64,000 bases of DNA from Corynebacterium vitaeruminis (GCF_001054325.1 NZ_JVVM01000025.1:62001-126000); one strand, 5' to 3'. Numbered from the stretch's first letter, positions 53,397 through 62,944 are shown. Translations and numbers: made by a program. Notes: generated by a model from the sequence alone, not told the origin.

Positions 53397-55067
53397 ATGA
53401 CGTACTGCTACACAGCTGCCGAAATTCGCGCCGCGGAACAGCCCTATCTGGACGCACAAACGCGTGACGACGAACTCATGCGCCACGCAGCCGCCGCTGT
53501 GTCGGAGGTGGCGGAGCGGATGCTCGCTAAGGTGTCGCCGGAGCCTGGTCGCGGTCGTGTGCTGCTGTTGGTTGGGTCGGGAGGCAATGGTGGCGATGCA
53601 CTCTATGCGGGGCGTGACTTGTCCTCGGAGGGGCACGGCGTGGATGCGGTGCTGCTGGGCTCGAAGCCCCATGAACGGGCGCTGAAAGCTTTTGAGCTCG
53701 CTGGCGGGCGGGTGCTGCCGTTGGGGCGTGACCGGGAGACGGATTTATCGAAGATTCTGTGGTCGATAAGTGAAGACTACGCACTGATTATCGACGGAAT
53801 TGTGGGGCTCGGTGGTCATGGTGCACTGCGCGAAGAGGCTGCGTGGCTGGTGCGCGAGGCAAACATAGGTGAGGTGCCTATTCTCTCGGTCGACGTGCCG
53901 AGTGGTGTGGAAGCCGATACCGGACGCACTTTTGATCCGCCCTCCCAGACCATCAATCCCGACCTCGACCTGGAAGAAGGCCAGGATCCGTACCTGCCAT
54001 CCCACGTCGAGGCCACGACAACGGTGACCTTCGGCGGACTGCGCTACGCGCATGCGCTGTCAGAAGCCTGTGGTGAGGTCGAATTACACGAAATTGCGCT
54101 CGATGCCTTCTCCCTCGAACTTCCAGGACTGGGGCAGACGCTCTATGAAAACGGTCACTACAATGCCGTCCACCACCAGACTCCGACCGTAGAGTTTTAC
54201 GAAGCCCTAGGCGGGAGCTTTCCGGCACCTTTTGGCGCGAAGACTCAGCTCGAACCCGGTGCTAATGACCACAAGTACTCCACCGGAGTTACAGGTATCG
54301 CCGCCGGTAGTGAGGCGTATCCGGGCGCTGGTCAGCTGTGTGCCTCCGCTGCCGTGCACGCGACGAGCCCCGCGGTCATCTATGTCGGCGACGCGGCCGC
54401 ACGTAATCGCATCACCGCGGCCTTGCCGACGGTCATTGCGCAGTCGGACTCGGTGGATCGCAAAGACGTGCGCGTCGATGCCTGGGTTGCCGGCCCTGGT
54501 CGGGGCACTGATGAGCGCGCGGCCGAGGAACTGCGCGACATTCTGGCCACCGACAAACCAGTGGTCATCGACGCTGACGCCCTGACGCTGCTGTCGAAGC
54601 ATGAGGATATCCGACAGCTCGTCCACGAGCGCGGCCAGGAGCGCAACCTGCGCACTGTCCTCACGCCGCACGCCGGCGAATTTGAGCGTCTTACCGGGCA
54701 CGAGGTCACTAACGCCATCGCAGATGCCCGTGAACTTGCCGAGCAGTTCTTCTGCGAAGTGTTGCTCAAGGGACGTCGCACCGTGATTGCCAATCCGAAA
54801 ACGCAGCGCACAGTTGTGATTGACGCGGGTAGCTCCTGGGCAGCCACTCCGGGCTCCGGGGATGTACTGTCCGGGCTCATCGGTGCATGGGTAGCGCGTA
54901 GCGAAACTCTCTATCTACCAGCGATTATTCACGCTCGCGCCGCATTTTTGGCCGCACAGACAGAGTTCGGACCAGCCCCCTGCAGCGCCCAGGACATCGC
55001 TGAATCCATCCGAGATGCCACCGCATGGTTCACCAACGAAGGCAGCAGTGGCAAAATACGGCTATGA
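53397..55067 (+). CDS. nnrD: Bifunctional NAD(P)HX epimerase / dehydratase
   Basis: The enzyme repairs hydrated NAD(P)H. The N-terminal half (about 1-215) is the epimerase, with LLLVGSGGNGGDALYAGR and LSVDVPSGVEADTG. The C-terminal half (about 275-556) is the ADP/ATP-dependent dehydratase with TGVTGIAAGSEAYPGAG, VIDADALTLL, LTPHAGEFERLTG and the nucleotide loop TPGSGDVLSGLIGAW. The product is 556 residues. It appears leaderless, and its stop overlaps the alr start (ATGA). Confidence 0.94.
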   Translation: MTYCYTAAEIRAAEQPYLDAQTRDDELMRHAAAAVSEVAERMLAKVSPEPGRGRVLLLVGSGGNGGDALYAGRDLSSEGHGVDAVLLGSKPHERALKAFELAGGRVLPLGRDRETDLSKILWSISEDYALIIDGIVGLGGHGALREEAAWLVREANIGEVPILSVDVPSGVEADTGRTFDPPSQTINPDLDLEEGQDPYLPSHVEATTTVTFGGLRYAHALSEACGEVELHEIALDAFSLELPGLGQTLYENGHYNAVHHQTPTVEFYEALGGSFPAPFGAKTQLEPGANDHKYSTGVTGIAAGSEAYPGAGQLCASAAVHATSPAVIYVGDAAARNRITAALPTVIAQSDSVDRKDVRVDAWVAGPGRGTDERAAEELRDILATDKPVVIDADALTLLSKHEDIRQLVHERGQERNLRTVLTPHAGEFERLTGHEVTNAIADARELAEQFFCEVLLKGRRTVIANPKTQRTVVIDAGSSWAATPGSGDVLSGLIGAWVARSETLYLPAIIHARAAFLAAQTEFGPAPCSAQDIAESIRDATAWFTNEGSSGKIRL

Positions 55068-56677
55068 CTTCCTCGGCACCAGCCATCCTCACCCATACCG
55101 TTAATCTCGACGCAATCACCCACAATGTGAAGACCGTCAAGGCCATCGCAGGGGTGGCGGAACTCATGGCCGTCGTCAAGGCGGACGGCTACTCGCAGGG
55201 TGCGCTGCAGACCGCGCAGGCCGCGCTGGCAGGCGGGGCAACGCAGCTCGGCGTTGCAACAATCGACGAGGCGCTCTCCCTCCGCGAGGAACTCCGCGCC
55301 ACGCTTGACGACGGCCACACCATCCCCATCCTCGCCTGGATCTGGGACGCGGCAGCCACCTCGTTGGTGCAGCGTGCTGTGGCTGCAAATATTGACCTCG
55401 GTCTGCCGTCGATGGCGCATGCGCTGGCCGTGGCCAATGCCGGGCGGGCGCTGTCGGTGACACCACGAGTGACTGTAATGGTCGATACGGGCTTGGGCCG
55501 CTCAGGATTCTCCATGGCCAATGGAGACTTTGAGAATGCGGTCGATCAGCTGGTCGAGCTGCACAAGACCGGTGCGCTGAACATCACCGGTGCCTTCACG
55601 CACTTTGCGTGCGCGGATGAGCCGGGCAACGAAAGCGTCGATAAGCAAGCGCAAAACTTCCGTGCGGCGATTACTGCACTGCGCGAGGCGGGGTTGGACG
55701 AGATGATAAACCATGCGGCGAATTCGCCGGCATCGTTGTCGCGCCCTGACCTGGCATTCGACATGGTGCGCCCCGGGCTGGCAATTTATGGTGGCGAGCC
55801 GATTGTGGGTGTCACCCATGGATTGCGCCCAGCGATGCGGTGGGAAGCGTCGGTCATATTGGTCAAGAAGCTGCCGGCGGGGCAGTCGGTGTCCTACGGC
55901 CAAACGTGGACTGCTGACCGAGACACCACCATCGGCATCGTGCCCTGTGGCTATGCCGACGGCATGATGCGTTCGGCATCTGGGCGTTTCGAAGTCAACA
56001 TCAATGGCACGCGCTATCCGCAGGTAGGACGCGTGTGCATGGATCAGTTCGTCGTCGACCTTGGGCCCGACACCGATGTCGAGGCCGGCGACACTGCGGT
56101 CATCGTCGGTGATCCTACACTGGGGGAGCCCGGTCTCGATGATCTGGCGGAAGCCTCCGGCACCATTAACTACGAAATCCTCACCGCGCCGAAGGGACGC
56201 AGCGAGCGAAAGTGGGTGCGCAGCCGCATCGCGCCAACCGCAGAGGACATGCGTGACCTCGGCGAGGAGATTGGCCGGGAGTTAGCCGCCGGGGATCTGG
56301 TGATTCTCGATGGCCCACTCGGCGCGGGTAAGACCACCCTCACGCAGGGCATTGCCTGCGGTATGAACGTGCGCGGACGTGTGACTTCGCCGACGTTCAC
56401 CATCGCCCGCGAGCACCGCCCGCTCACAAATGACGGTGTCACCCTCATCCACGTCGACGCCTATCGACTCTTCGGTGAAGAGGGCCCCGGTTCCCCCGGC
56501 GATGCCTTTGACTCGCTGGACTCACTCGATCTGGACACCGACCTCGAGGACAGCGTCGTGGTCGCCGAGTGGGGAATGGGGCTCGCCGAGGTGCTCTCCG
56601 AGCGCTATCTGCAGGTGAGCATCGATCGTTCGCGTGACGACGATACCCGCGTCGTCACCTGGAAGTGGAGCAAGTAG
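55064..56677 (+). CDS. Fused alanine racemase / tRNA t6A ATPase TsaE
   Basis: This 537-residue fusion joins alanine racemase (about 1-375) to TsaE (about 380-537). Alr makes D-alanine for peptidoglycan: the PLP lysine is in AVVKADGYSQGA and the catalytic tyrosine in VPCGYADGMM. TsaE drives the tRNA t6A machinery: GPLGAGKTTL is the Walker A loop, and SPTFTI and VDAYRLFGE are conserved. The junction at KGRSERKWVRSRIAPTAEDM has almost no linker. The ATG at 55064 overlaps the nnrD stop; a frame from 55025 is longer but less likely. In most relatives alr and tsaE are separate adjacent genes. Confidence 0.93.
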   Translation: MTSSAPAILTHTVNLDAITHNVKTVKAIAGVAELMAVVKADGYSQGALQTAQAALAGGATQLGVATIDEALSLREELRATLDDGHTIPILAWIWDAAATSLVQRAVAANIDLGLPSMAHALAVANAGRALSVTPRVTVMVDTGLGRSGFSMANGDFENAVDQLVELHKTGALNITGAFTHFACADEPGNESVDKQAQNFRAAITALREAGLDEMINHAANSPASLSRPDLAFDMVRPGLAIYGGEPIVGVTHGLRPAMRWEASVILVKKLPAGQSVSYGQTWTADRDTTIGIVPCGYADGMMRSASGRFEVNINGTRYPQVGRVCMDQFVVDLGPDTDVEAGDTAVIVGDPTLGEPGLDDLAEASGTINYEILTAPKGRSERKWVRSRIAPTAEDMRDLGEEIGRELAAGDLVILDGPLGAGKTTLTQGIACGMNVRGRVTSPTFTIAREHRPLTNDGVTLIHVDAYRLFGEEGPGSPGDAFDSLDSLDLDTDLEDSVVVAEWGMGLAEVLSERYLQVSIDRSRDDDTRVVTWKWSK

Positions 56678-56700
56678 CTTCAAGTCGGTTCAAGTAGGTT
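56671..56700. repeat. Three 10-base imperfect tandem repeats before tsaB
   Basis: CAAGTAGCTT, CAAGTCGGTT and CAAGTAGGTT follow one another. The first carries the alr-tsaE stop codon and the last ends in TAGGTT, a -10-like hexamer seven bases before tsaB. Confidence 0.8.
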
Positions 56701-56707
56701 ACTGAGT

Positions 56708-57367
56708 ATGAACATTTTGGCCGTTGATACATCGACTCCACAGGTCACCGCGGGTATTGTCCGCGATGGTGAAACCGTGGCCGAGCAGCTGCACCTGGAT
56801 GCCCGCGCGCACAACGAGGTGTTGGTGCCGCTGATTCAGCAGTGCCTCACTGACAGCGGGATGGCCGCAACCGAGCTGGACGCCGTTGTTGTCGGCTGCG
56901 GGCCGGGGCCATTTACGGGCCTGCGCGTTGGTATGGCCACCGCCGCCTCCTTCGCCGATGCTCTGGGGATTCCCTGTTACGGCATCTGCAGCCTGGATGC
57001 GCTCGCTAGTGGTGCGGGTAGTGCCCGTGATGAACTGGTCGTCACCGATGCTCGCCGCCGTGAGGTGTACTTCGCCGCCTATCGCGATGGTCAGCGAGTT
57101 TTCGGTCCGGCAGTGGCCAAGCCAGCCGACGTCATGGAGCTGCTCAAGGAAGAAGTCGCAGCAGAAGTCGTCAGCTTCGTACCGAGCCACGCCCGCGGCA
57201 GCCTCAATCACATTGAGCAAATTGCCGGGCTCGAGGTCGCTGCCGAACAGGTTTTTCCCACTCCTGCAGCCATGGTTGAAGTGGTCGACTTTGACTCCGC
57301 GCCGGGCCCGCTAGTGCCGCTGTACCTGCGCCGTCCGGATGCCGTTGTCCCGAAGGCTATGAGATGA
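56708..57367 (+). CDS. tsaB: t6A biosynthesis protein TsaB
   Basis: TsaB is the scaffold partner of TsaD in threonylcarbamoyl-adenosine (t6A37) synthesis. The 219-residue ASKHA-fold protein has NILAVDTSTPQVTAG at the start and GCGPGPFTGLRVGMATA. It follows the alr-tsaE fusion after 30 bases, possibly with its own leaderless promoter (TAGGTT at 56695-56700). Its stop overlaps the rimI start by four bases (ATGA). Confidence 0.96.
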   Translation: MNILAVDTSTPQVTAGIVRDGETVAEQLHLDARAHNEVLVPLIQQCLTDSGMAATELDAVVVGCGPGPFTGLRVGMATAASFADALGIPCYGICSLDALASGAGSARDELVVTDARRREVYFAAYRDGQRVFGPAVAKPADVMELLKEEVAAEVVSFVPSHARGSLNHIEQIAGLEVAAEQVFPTPAAMVEVVDFDSAPGPLVPLYLRRPDAVVPKAMR

Positions 57368-57852
57368 GCGTCGTCAAGCTTGTGCGTCTCGGGCCTCCTG
57401 CTGCGAAGGCGTGTACTGCGATTGAGGCGGAGCTTTTCGCCGGCGATGATCCTTGGCCGGAGACAGCGTTTATGGCGGAGCTGGCCGCGCCGAACAATTT
57501 CTACGTCGGGTTGATTGCGGAGACAGATCAGGCAAACGGGGGCGAGGAGCTGTGCGGGTATGCGGGAATTACCAAGCTGGGGCCTGCGGGTGCCGCCGAG
57601 TACGAGATTCACACCATCGGCGTGGGGCAGAAGTGGCAGCGTCGAGGTCTTGGGGCGCAGCTGATGGACGCGTTGATGGCAGCGGTGGCGGAGGATCCGG
57701 GACCGGTGTTTTTGGAAGTGCGCACGGATAACGAACCCGCGATTGCCATGTATCGACGTTATGGCTTCGAAAATATGGGGCTGCGAAAGAACTATTATCC
57801 GGGCTCTGGGGCGGACGCTTACACAATGTGCCGGCCTGTGCCCGCCGGCTAA
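57364..57852 (+). CDS. rimI: Ribosomal-protein-alanine N-acetyltransferase family protein
   Basis: This 162-residue GNAT acetyltransferase is known to acetylate the N-terminus of S18 in E. coli; the actinobacterial enzyme may have wider substrates. The acetyl-CoA loop is IGVGQKWQRRGLGAQLM, and the family C-terminus shows MYRRYGFENMGLRKNYY. It is coupled to tsaB by a four-base overlap, the usual tsaB-rimI-tsaD order, but tsaD is displaced 2.3 kb downstream by pqo and a small gene. Confidence 0.92.
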   Translation: MSVVKLVRLGPPAAKACTAIEAELFAGDDPWPETAFMAELAAPNNFYVGLIAETDQANGGEELCGYAGITKLGPAGAAEYEIHTIGVGQKWQRRGLGAQLMDALMAAVAEDPGPVFLEVRTDNEPAIAMYRRYGFENMGLRKNYYPGSGADAYTMCRPVPAG

Positions 57853-57855
57853 ATG

Positions 57856-57884
57856 TTGACGTAGCGACTATTCTGCGTTAGACC
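57856..57884 (+). promoter_or_regulatory. Leaderless pqo promoter
   Basis: TTGACG (57856-57861), 17 bases, then TAGACC (57879-57884), ending six bases before the ATG. This is the clearest promoter of the leaderless type in the window. Confidence 0.65.
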
Positions 57885-57890
57885 GGTCAC

Positions 57891-59627
57891 ATGGCTAAAA
57901 CCTTTGCAAAGCAGCTCGTAGAAACCCTAGAGAATCAAGGTGTCAAGCGAATCTTCGGCCTCGTCGGAGATAGTTTGAACCCCATTGTCGACGCGGTGCG
58001 TGAGTCCTCCATTGAGTGGGTGCACGTCCGCAACGAGGAGGCTGCGGCCTTCGCTGCCGGTGCCGAGTCCCTGGTAACTGGCGAATTAGCAGTGTGTGCG
58101 GCCTCTTGCGGTCCGGGTAACACTCACCTTATTCAGGGCCTCTATGACTCCCACCGCAACGGCGCAAAGGTGCTGGCGTTGGCTTCGCACATTCCATCCC
58201 GCCAGATTGGTTCCCAGTTCTTCCAGGAGACCCATCCGGAATTCATCTTCAACGAGTGCTCCGGTTACTGCGAGATGGTGAACTCGGCTGAGCAGGGTAG
58301 CGTCGTTTTGCATCACGCCATTCAGTCGACCATGACTGGCCACGGTGTTTCCGTGCTGGTTCTGCCGGGCGACATTACTACGCACGAGGTGGAAAATGAC
58401 GAGTTCGTCAGTTCCACCATCAGCAGCGGTCGCCCAGTCGTCTTCCCTGACGCCGGCCAGGCCGCCGCGCTTGCCGACGCAATCAATGAGGCTAAAACCG
58501 TCACGCTCTTCTGCGGTGCAGGTGTGAAGGATGCCCGCGAACAGGTGCTCAAGCTCGCGGAGAAGATTAAGTCGCCGGTGGGGCATGCGCTGGGTGGCAA
58601 GATGTACATCCAGTACGACAACCCCTATGACGTCGGCATGTCCGGCCTGCTGGGCTACGGCGCCTGCCACGATGCCTCTAACGATGCTGATTTGTTGATT
58701 CTGCTCGGTACTGACTTCCCGTACAACGACTTCCTGCCGACTAAGAACGTCGCCCAGGTCGATATCGATGGTCGCGCCATCGGTCGTCGTACCACGGTGA
58801 AGTACCCAGTCGTCGGCGATGTGGCCGCAACGATCGAAACCATCCTGCCGTACCTGGATGAAAAGACCGACCGCTCCTTCCTGGACAAGCAGCTGCGGAA
58901 CCACGAGCGCCTGCTCAGCCACGTCATCGAGGCATACACCCATGACGTTGAGAACATGCGCCCGATTCACCCGGAGTATGTGGCCGACCTGATTGATAAG
59001 TACGCCGATGACGATGCCGTCTTCATCGTCGACACCGGCATGGGCAATGTCTGGGCTGCACGCTATGTCACGCCGAATGGCAGGCGAGAGCAGATTGGTT
59101 CCTTCCGTCACGGCACTATGGCCAATGCACTGTCGCAGGCCATTGGTGTGCAGGCTGCTGACCGGGACCGTCAGGTCATCACTTTCAACGGTGACGGTGG
59201 ACTGTCGATGCTGCTCGGTGAGCTCATCACCGTGCAACAGGAGCAGCTGCCCATCAAGATGTTTGTGTTTAACAACTCCTCGCTCGGCATGGTCAAGCTG
59301 GAAATGCTGGTCCAGGGTCTGCCAGAGCACCAGACCGACCACGGGGCAGTCGACTACGCGGGAGTCGCGGAGTCGCTGGGTATCAAGGCCATCCGCATTG
59401 AAGATCCGGCCGATGCACCCCGCTTGATTCAGGAGGCGCTGGCCTACGACGGTCCGGTACTGGTGGACATGGTCACCGACCCGAACGCTCTGTCCATTCC
59501 GGCGAATATCACCTGGGACATGCTGATGGGATTCTCCAAGGCCGCTACGCGCACCGTCTTCGGTGGTGGCGTTGGCCAGATGATCAACATGGCACGGTCG
59601 AACCTGCGTAACATTCCGCGTCCGTAG
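57891..59627 (+). CDS. pqo: Pyruvate:quinone oxidoreductase (pyruvate oxidase family)
   Basis: The ThDP- and FAD-dependent enzyme oxidises pyruvate to acetate and CO2 and passes electrons to menaquinone (homologue of E. coli PoxB and C. glutamicum Pqo). The 578-residue protein has the ThDP glutamate in VHVRNEEAAAFAAG, the FAD middle domain and the ThDP loop NGDGGLSMLLGELITV with NNSSLGMVKLE. The C-terminus is a likely membrane-binding helix region. It is inserted between rimI and tsaD. Confidence 0.93.
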   Translation: MAKTFAKQLVETLENQGVKRIFGLVGDSLNPIVDAVRESSIEWVHVRNEEAAAFAAGAESLVTGELAVCAASCGPGNTHLIQGLYDSHRNGAKVLALASHIPSRQIGSQFFQETHPEFIFNECSGYCEMVNSAEQGSVVLHHAIQSTMTGHGVSVLVLPGDITTHEVENDEFVSSTISSGRPVVFPDAGQAAALADAINEAKTVTLFCGAGVKDAREQVLKLAEKIKSPVGHALGGKMYIQYDNPYDVGMSGLLGYGACHDASNDADLLILLGTDFPYNDFLPTKNVAQVDIDGRAIGRRTTVKYPVVGDVAATIETILPYLDEKTDRSFLDKQLRNHERLLSHVIEAYTHDVENMRPIHPEYVADLIDKYADDDAVFIVDTGMGNVWAARYVTPNGRREQIGSFRHGTMANALSQAIGVQAADRDRQVITFNGDGGLSMLLGELITVQQEQLPIKMFVFNNSSLGMVKLEMLVQGLPEHQTDHGAVDYAGVAESLGIKAIRIEDPADAPRLIQEALAYDGPVLVDMVTDPNALSIPANITWDMLMGFSKAATRTVFGGGVGQMINMARSNLRNIPRP

Positions 59628-59682
59628 CGGGGGTATCGCCCTCGAGATGCGGGAGCGGGTTCGGTGCGGTACCACTGTGTCC

Positions 59683-60111
59683 ATGATTAAAGGTTTTCTG
59701 GTGAACCCTGACCTGACGCATCGCATCATCGAATTCGAGCTGGATGCCGCCGCTACCTTCCTCGGTGGCGTTTCCACCGACCGGGTTTCTGTGGTGTTCC
59801 AGGAAGATGGCACCGATTACGCCGCTTTGTACAACCCGACGGCCAAGGCTGAGGGCGCTGAACCGAACCCGGTCGCGTCCCTCGGCCGCAATGAGGCAGC
59901 CACGGGTAACTCCGCTTTCTTCACCGACCCGACCACCGCTATCTGTGGAACGGTTGTCTTCGTCGATGCCGAGGGCGAGGACATTGGGGACGAGGAGATC
60001 GAACGCATCAAGCACGGCATGCGTGCCGTTCGTCACTACCGCGATGACTACCCGGAGGAATACGCCCTCTGGCGTGTCGCTGTGAGGAACCTCGGTCGCC
60101 TCGAGATTTAA
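59683..60111 (+). CDS. Conserved hypothetical protein
   Basis: The 142-residue protein is acidic, soluble and without recognised motifs or membrane segments; it has one visible cysteine (TAICGTVVF) and an ending VRNLGRLEI. I do not recognise its family. The ATG at 59683 is preferred over a frame from 59647; there is no good binding site and only a weak -10-like TACCAC upstream. It lies between pqo and tsaD. Confidence 0.65.
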   Translation: MIKGFLVNPDLTHRIIEFELDAAATFLGGVSTDRVSVVFQEDGTDYAALYNPTAKAEGAEPNPVASLGRNEAATGNSAFFTDPTTAICGTVVFVDAEGEDIGDEEIERIKHGMRAVRHYRDDYPEEYALWRVAVRNLGRLEI

Positions 60112-60147
60112 GCTCGGTCGTTGGTAAGCGACCCGGTGCTGCGCTAG

Positions 60148-60153
60148 TACCAT
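60148..60153 (+). promoter_or_regulatory. -10 element of a leaderless tsaD promoter
   Basis: TACCAT ends seven bases before the tsaD ATG; no ribosome binding site is present. Confidence 0.45.
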
Positions 60154-60160
60154 TACTGCT

Positions 60161-61255
60161 ATGACCGAGTTGACCCTGCTGGCAATCGAGAGTTCCTGCG
60201 ATGAGACTGGCGCCGCAGTGATGCGCGTGCGCTACGACGACACTGGCACCGGCGCCGGCACCCCTGCCATTCCCGAGGTGGAAGTGCTTGCCGACGTCGT
60301 CGCATCCTCCATGGAACAGCACGCCCGTTTTGGCGGTGTGGTTCCCGAGATTGCCTCTCGCGCTCATTTGGAAGCCCTGCAGCCAGTGGTTTCCGAGGCT
60401 CGCGCGCAAGCAGCTGCCAAGCTCGGTATCGATACTTTTATCCCAGATGCCGTCGCTGCCACCGTGGGGCCTGGTCTCGCCGGTGCGCTGCTGGTTGGTT
60501 CGGCAGGCGCGAAGGCTTATGCCGCCGCCTGGGGTGTGCCTTTCTACGGCATCAACCACCTGGGCGGCCATGTTGCTGTCGGAGCTCTCGATGGCGCGGA
60601 TTTGTCCAATGCAGTGGCGCTGCTAGTTTCCGGCGGTCACACGCAGCTGCTGCGCGTGCAGGGGGTTGGCTGCCCGATGGAGGAGCTCGGGTCGACGCTT
60701 GACGACGCTGCCGGAGAAGCCTACGACAAGGTTTCTAGGTTGCTCGGGTTGGGTTATCCGGGCGGTCCGATTATCGATAAGTTGGCCAAGCAGGGAAACC
60801 GCAAGGCCATCGCTTTTCCACGCGCCATGATGCGCCAGCAGGATGCGCGCCATGACTTCTCCTTCTCCGGGCTCAAGACCGCCGTGGCCCGCTACGTTGA
60901 AGCCGCGGAGAAGGAAGGACGTGAGTACTCGGTCGAAGACGTCTGTGCTTCCTTCCAGGAAGCGGTCTGCGATGTGTTGACGAAGAAGGCCGTTCGCGCC
61001 GCTCAGGATGTGGGCGCCACCACTCTGCTGCTCGGTGGCGGTGTAGCTGCGAACTCGAGGCTGCGTGAGCTCGCAGCGGCGCGGGCCACATCGGCGGGAA
61101 TCACTCTGCACGTACCACCGATTAAGCTGTGTACTGATAACGGTGTCATGATTGGCGCAGCTGCTGCCTACTTAATTGCGGCGGGAGCTAAGCCCTCTGG
61201 TTACGCCTGTCCGACCGACCCATCCATGCCAGTGGAAGAGCCTGTAGTGCAATGA
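60161..61255 (+). CDS. tsaD: tRNA threonylcarbamoyltransferase TsaD
   Basis: TsaD transfers the threonylcarbamoyl group to A37 of ANN-decoding tRNAs, working with TsaB and TsaE. The 364-residue protein has [12 protein letters not shown], the metal-binding histidines in [44 protein letters not shown] and DNGVMIGAA. It overlaps the next membrane-protein gene by four bases (ATGA). Confidence 0.97.
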   Translation: MTELTLLAIESSCDETGAAVMRVRYDDTGTGAGTPAIPEVEVLADVVASSMEQHARFGGVVPEIASRAHLEALQPVVSEARAQAAAKLGIDTFIPDAVAATVGPGLAGALLVGSAGAKAYAAAWGVPFYGINHLGGHVAVGALDGADLSNAVALLVSGGHTQLLRVQGVGCPMEELGSTLDDAAGEAYDKVSRLLGLGYPGGPIIDKLAKQGNRKAIAFPRAMMRQQDARHDFSFSGLKTAVARYVEAAEKEGREYSVEDVCASFQEAVCDVLTKKAVRAAQDVGATTLLLGGGVAANSRLRELAAARATSAGITLHVPPIKLCTDNGVMIGAAAAYLIAAGAKPSGYACPTDPSMPVEEPVVQ

Positions 61256-61944
61256 GCGGTAATTTCAATCAGTGGGAACTGAACCCTGAGCAGCCCGAGC
61301 AATCGAACCAGTCCGAGTGGGCGGAGACACAGCAGTTCGCGCCAGTATCTGGCGGTAGTGGTGGCAGCACTCGCGGTGGCCTGGTCTGGGCACTTGTTGC
61401 AGTCGTGGCAATCGTGCTGGTCGCCGTGCTGGGTTACTTGGCGTGGGGAGTAAAAACCGAGCGGATCAGTTTGCCCGTGGTAGAGGTGGCGCAAGAGTCG
61501 TCGTCAAGCGTGGAGCAAACGCCTGCGGAGATAACGTCGACGAAAACAGTTACCCAGACGCAGACTGAAACGCAGGTTCAGCAGGAACCGGTGTGGCGGG
61601 AAAACTCCGGCTTTATTTCTTCGGTTGAGACTTCTCGGGGAACCATTGTGCCGGCGAGCCTGGCGTGTGACGGTCATTATGTGGTGATTGTCCAGTCCGT
61701 GATAGGCGGCAACAATTCGACAACGCGGCAGGAATTGGCACGTGCGCTTGAGCAGGACTCGGACCTTCGGTACGCCACGCCTGGGCTGTGTCCGTCATTG
61801 AGGCCTTCCTATGAGGACAAGGACGTTTACGCTGTCTACTTCGATGCTGGTAGCGCGGAAGAAGCTTGCTCGTTGAAGCGCCAGTGGGGCGGAAACGTGC
61901 GCGCAATGAAAAATGAGACTGATTACCACTCAGACCCGTGTTAA
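61252..61944 (+). CDS. Single-pass membrane protein with CDG-type Cys domain
   Basis: The 230-residue protein starts with a short cytoplasmic part carrying the motif QWELNP (7-12), one membrane helix (about 43-66), a Thr/Glu/Gln-rich linker and an extracytoplasmic domain with four cysteines, including [11 protein letters not shown]. No known family. Its start overlaps tsaD. The next gene product has the same architecture, so the two are probably related. Confidence 0.7.
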   Translation: MSGNFNQWELNPEQPEQSNQSEWAETQQFAPVSGGSGGSTRGGLVWALVAVVAIVLVAVLGYLAWGVKTERISLPVVEVAQESSSSVEQTPAEITSTKTVTQTQTETQVQQEPVWRENSGFISSVETSRGTIVPASLACDGHYVVIVQSVIGGNNSTTRQELARALEQDSDLRYATPGLCPSLRPSYEDKDVYAVYFDAGSAEEACSLKRQWGGNVRAMKNETDYHSDPC

Positions 61945-62018
61945 ATTCCGTTAATTGACTATGACTTGTTTCTCTGTCGTCGATTGCAGAACAACTACAG
62001 GAAAGCGCTTGCCCAAAA

Positions 62019-62942
62019 ATGAGTAAAGACTACAGCGAGTGGGAGCTTCAGCCATCCGATAATTCGCAAGATCAGACTGAGCTGTTTGCACCACAGTCGC
62101 AAGCACCGCAAGGTGAAGATCAGCGCGGTCGTGGTCGGGGAGTGTTATGGGCGATGGTCACGCTGCTGCTTGTTTTGATTGTCGCTGTAGCGGCGGTGCT
62201 TTACCTAGTTGTGAGGGGTCGAGGTGAACAGTGGCTTGGTGCAGGCGCCAAGGATGAAGCAGCGCCGAAGCGTACTGTTACCGCGACTGCGACGGAGACC
62301 GTGAAGGTGAAGTCGCCGGAGAAGACCAAGAAGGAACGCTGTGCGGCATCGGCTTTCGTCAATGATGCAAGTCGATTCGTTGTTCATTTTTGTGATGGCC
62401 AGTGGGCTGTGACTGGGGTTGAAGGCACCGGTGGATTCGGCGCGTGGCGCTGGGACGGTTCGGGATGGGCTGAATACGAGCGCCACGGGACACAATCGCC
62501 CAGTGACTACGCTTGCTTCGACATGGACCGGCTGAAGCGAGAAGGCGCCCCGGTTGGTTTCCAGAATGCGGTGACAGCATGCGAGGGGTCAGAGACCACG
62601 ACGTCGACAAAGACGACGACCAAGAAGAAGGAAACCACGAGTACGGCTAGCTCTGAGTATCCGATTAGTGGGGATTGCGAGACATCGGCGTTCCCGACTA
62701 CGGAGGAGAACTTTACGGTCGTCGCCTGTGACGGATGGTGGGCACTGGGTGGACGCGCAAACAGTGGTGGACTGGTGGTTTACCAATGGGACGAAGGTGC
62801 CTGGCAAAGGAGGGAGCCAGACAGTCGTTACACAACCGGCTCGGGCGGTCCCTGCTTTAGCGATGAATACATCGAAGAACACGGAATGACGGTTACGGTG
62901 TTCGATCGGATGGCTTGCAACCCCGACAAGCTGACTAACTAG
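62019..62942 (+). CDS. Single-pass membrane protein with duplicated Cys domain
   Basis: The 307-residue protein has EWELQP at 7-12, one membrane helix (about 41-65), a charged linker and two copies of a domain of about 80 residues. Cysteines are at 108, 125, 166, 188 and again at 220, 237, 279, 300, with nearly equal spacing; each copy holds CDGxW. The copies are joined by a Thr/Lys-rich linker (191-212). Function unknown; an extracytoplasmic binding domain is inferred. It precedes the CIRCE region of groES. Confidence 0.72.
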   Translation: MSKDYSEWELQPSDNSQDQTELFAPQSQAPQGEDQRGRGRGVLWAMVTLLLVLIVAVAAVLYLVVRGRGEQWLGAGAKDEAAPKRTVTATATETVKVKSPEKTKKERCAASAFVNDASRFVVHFCDGQWAVTGVEGTGGFGAWRWDGSGWAEYERHGTQSPSDYACFDMDRLKREGAPVGFQNAVTACEGSETTTSTKTTTKKKETTSTASSEYPISGDCETSAFPTTEENFTVVACDGWWALGGRANSGGLVVYQWDEGAWQRREPDSRYTTGSGGPCFSDEYIEEHGMTVTVFDRMACNPDKLTN

Positions 62943-62944
62943 CA

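Noticed and set aside
56180..56230. Sequencing error joining alr and tsaE
   Set aside because: The frame is continuous across the junction, both halves keep full motifs and no frame change is needed; it cannot be fully excluded without reads.
58086..59813. 575-codon open frame on the minus strand
   Set aside because: It is the antisense shadow of pqo, a clear enzyme gene on the plus strand; the translated product has no motif and no binding site.
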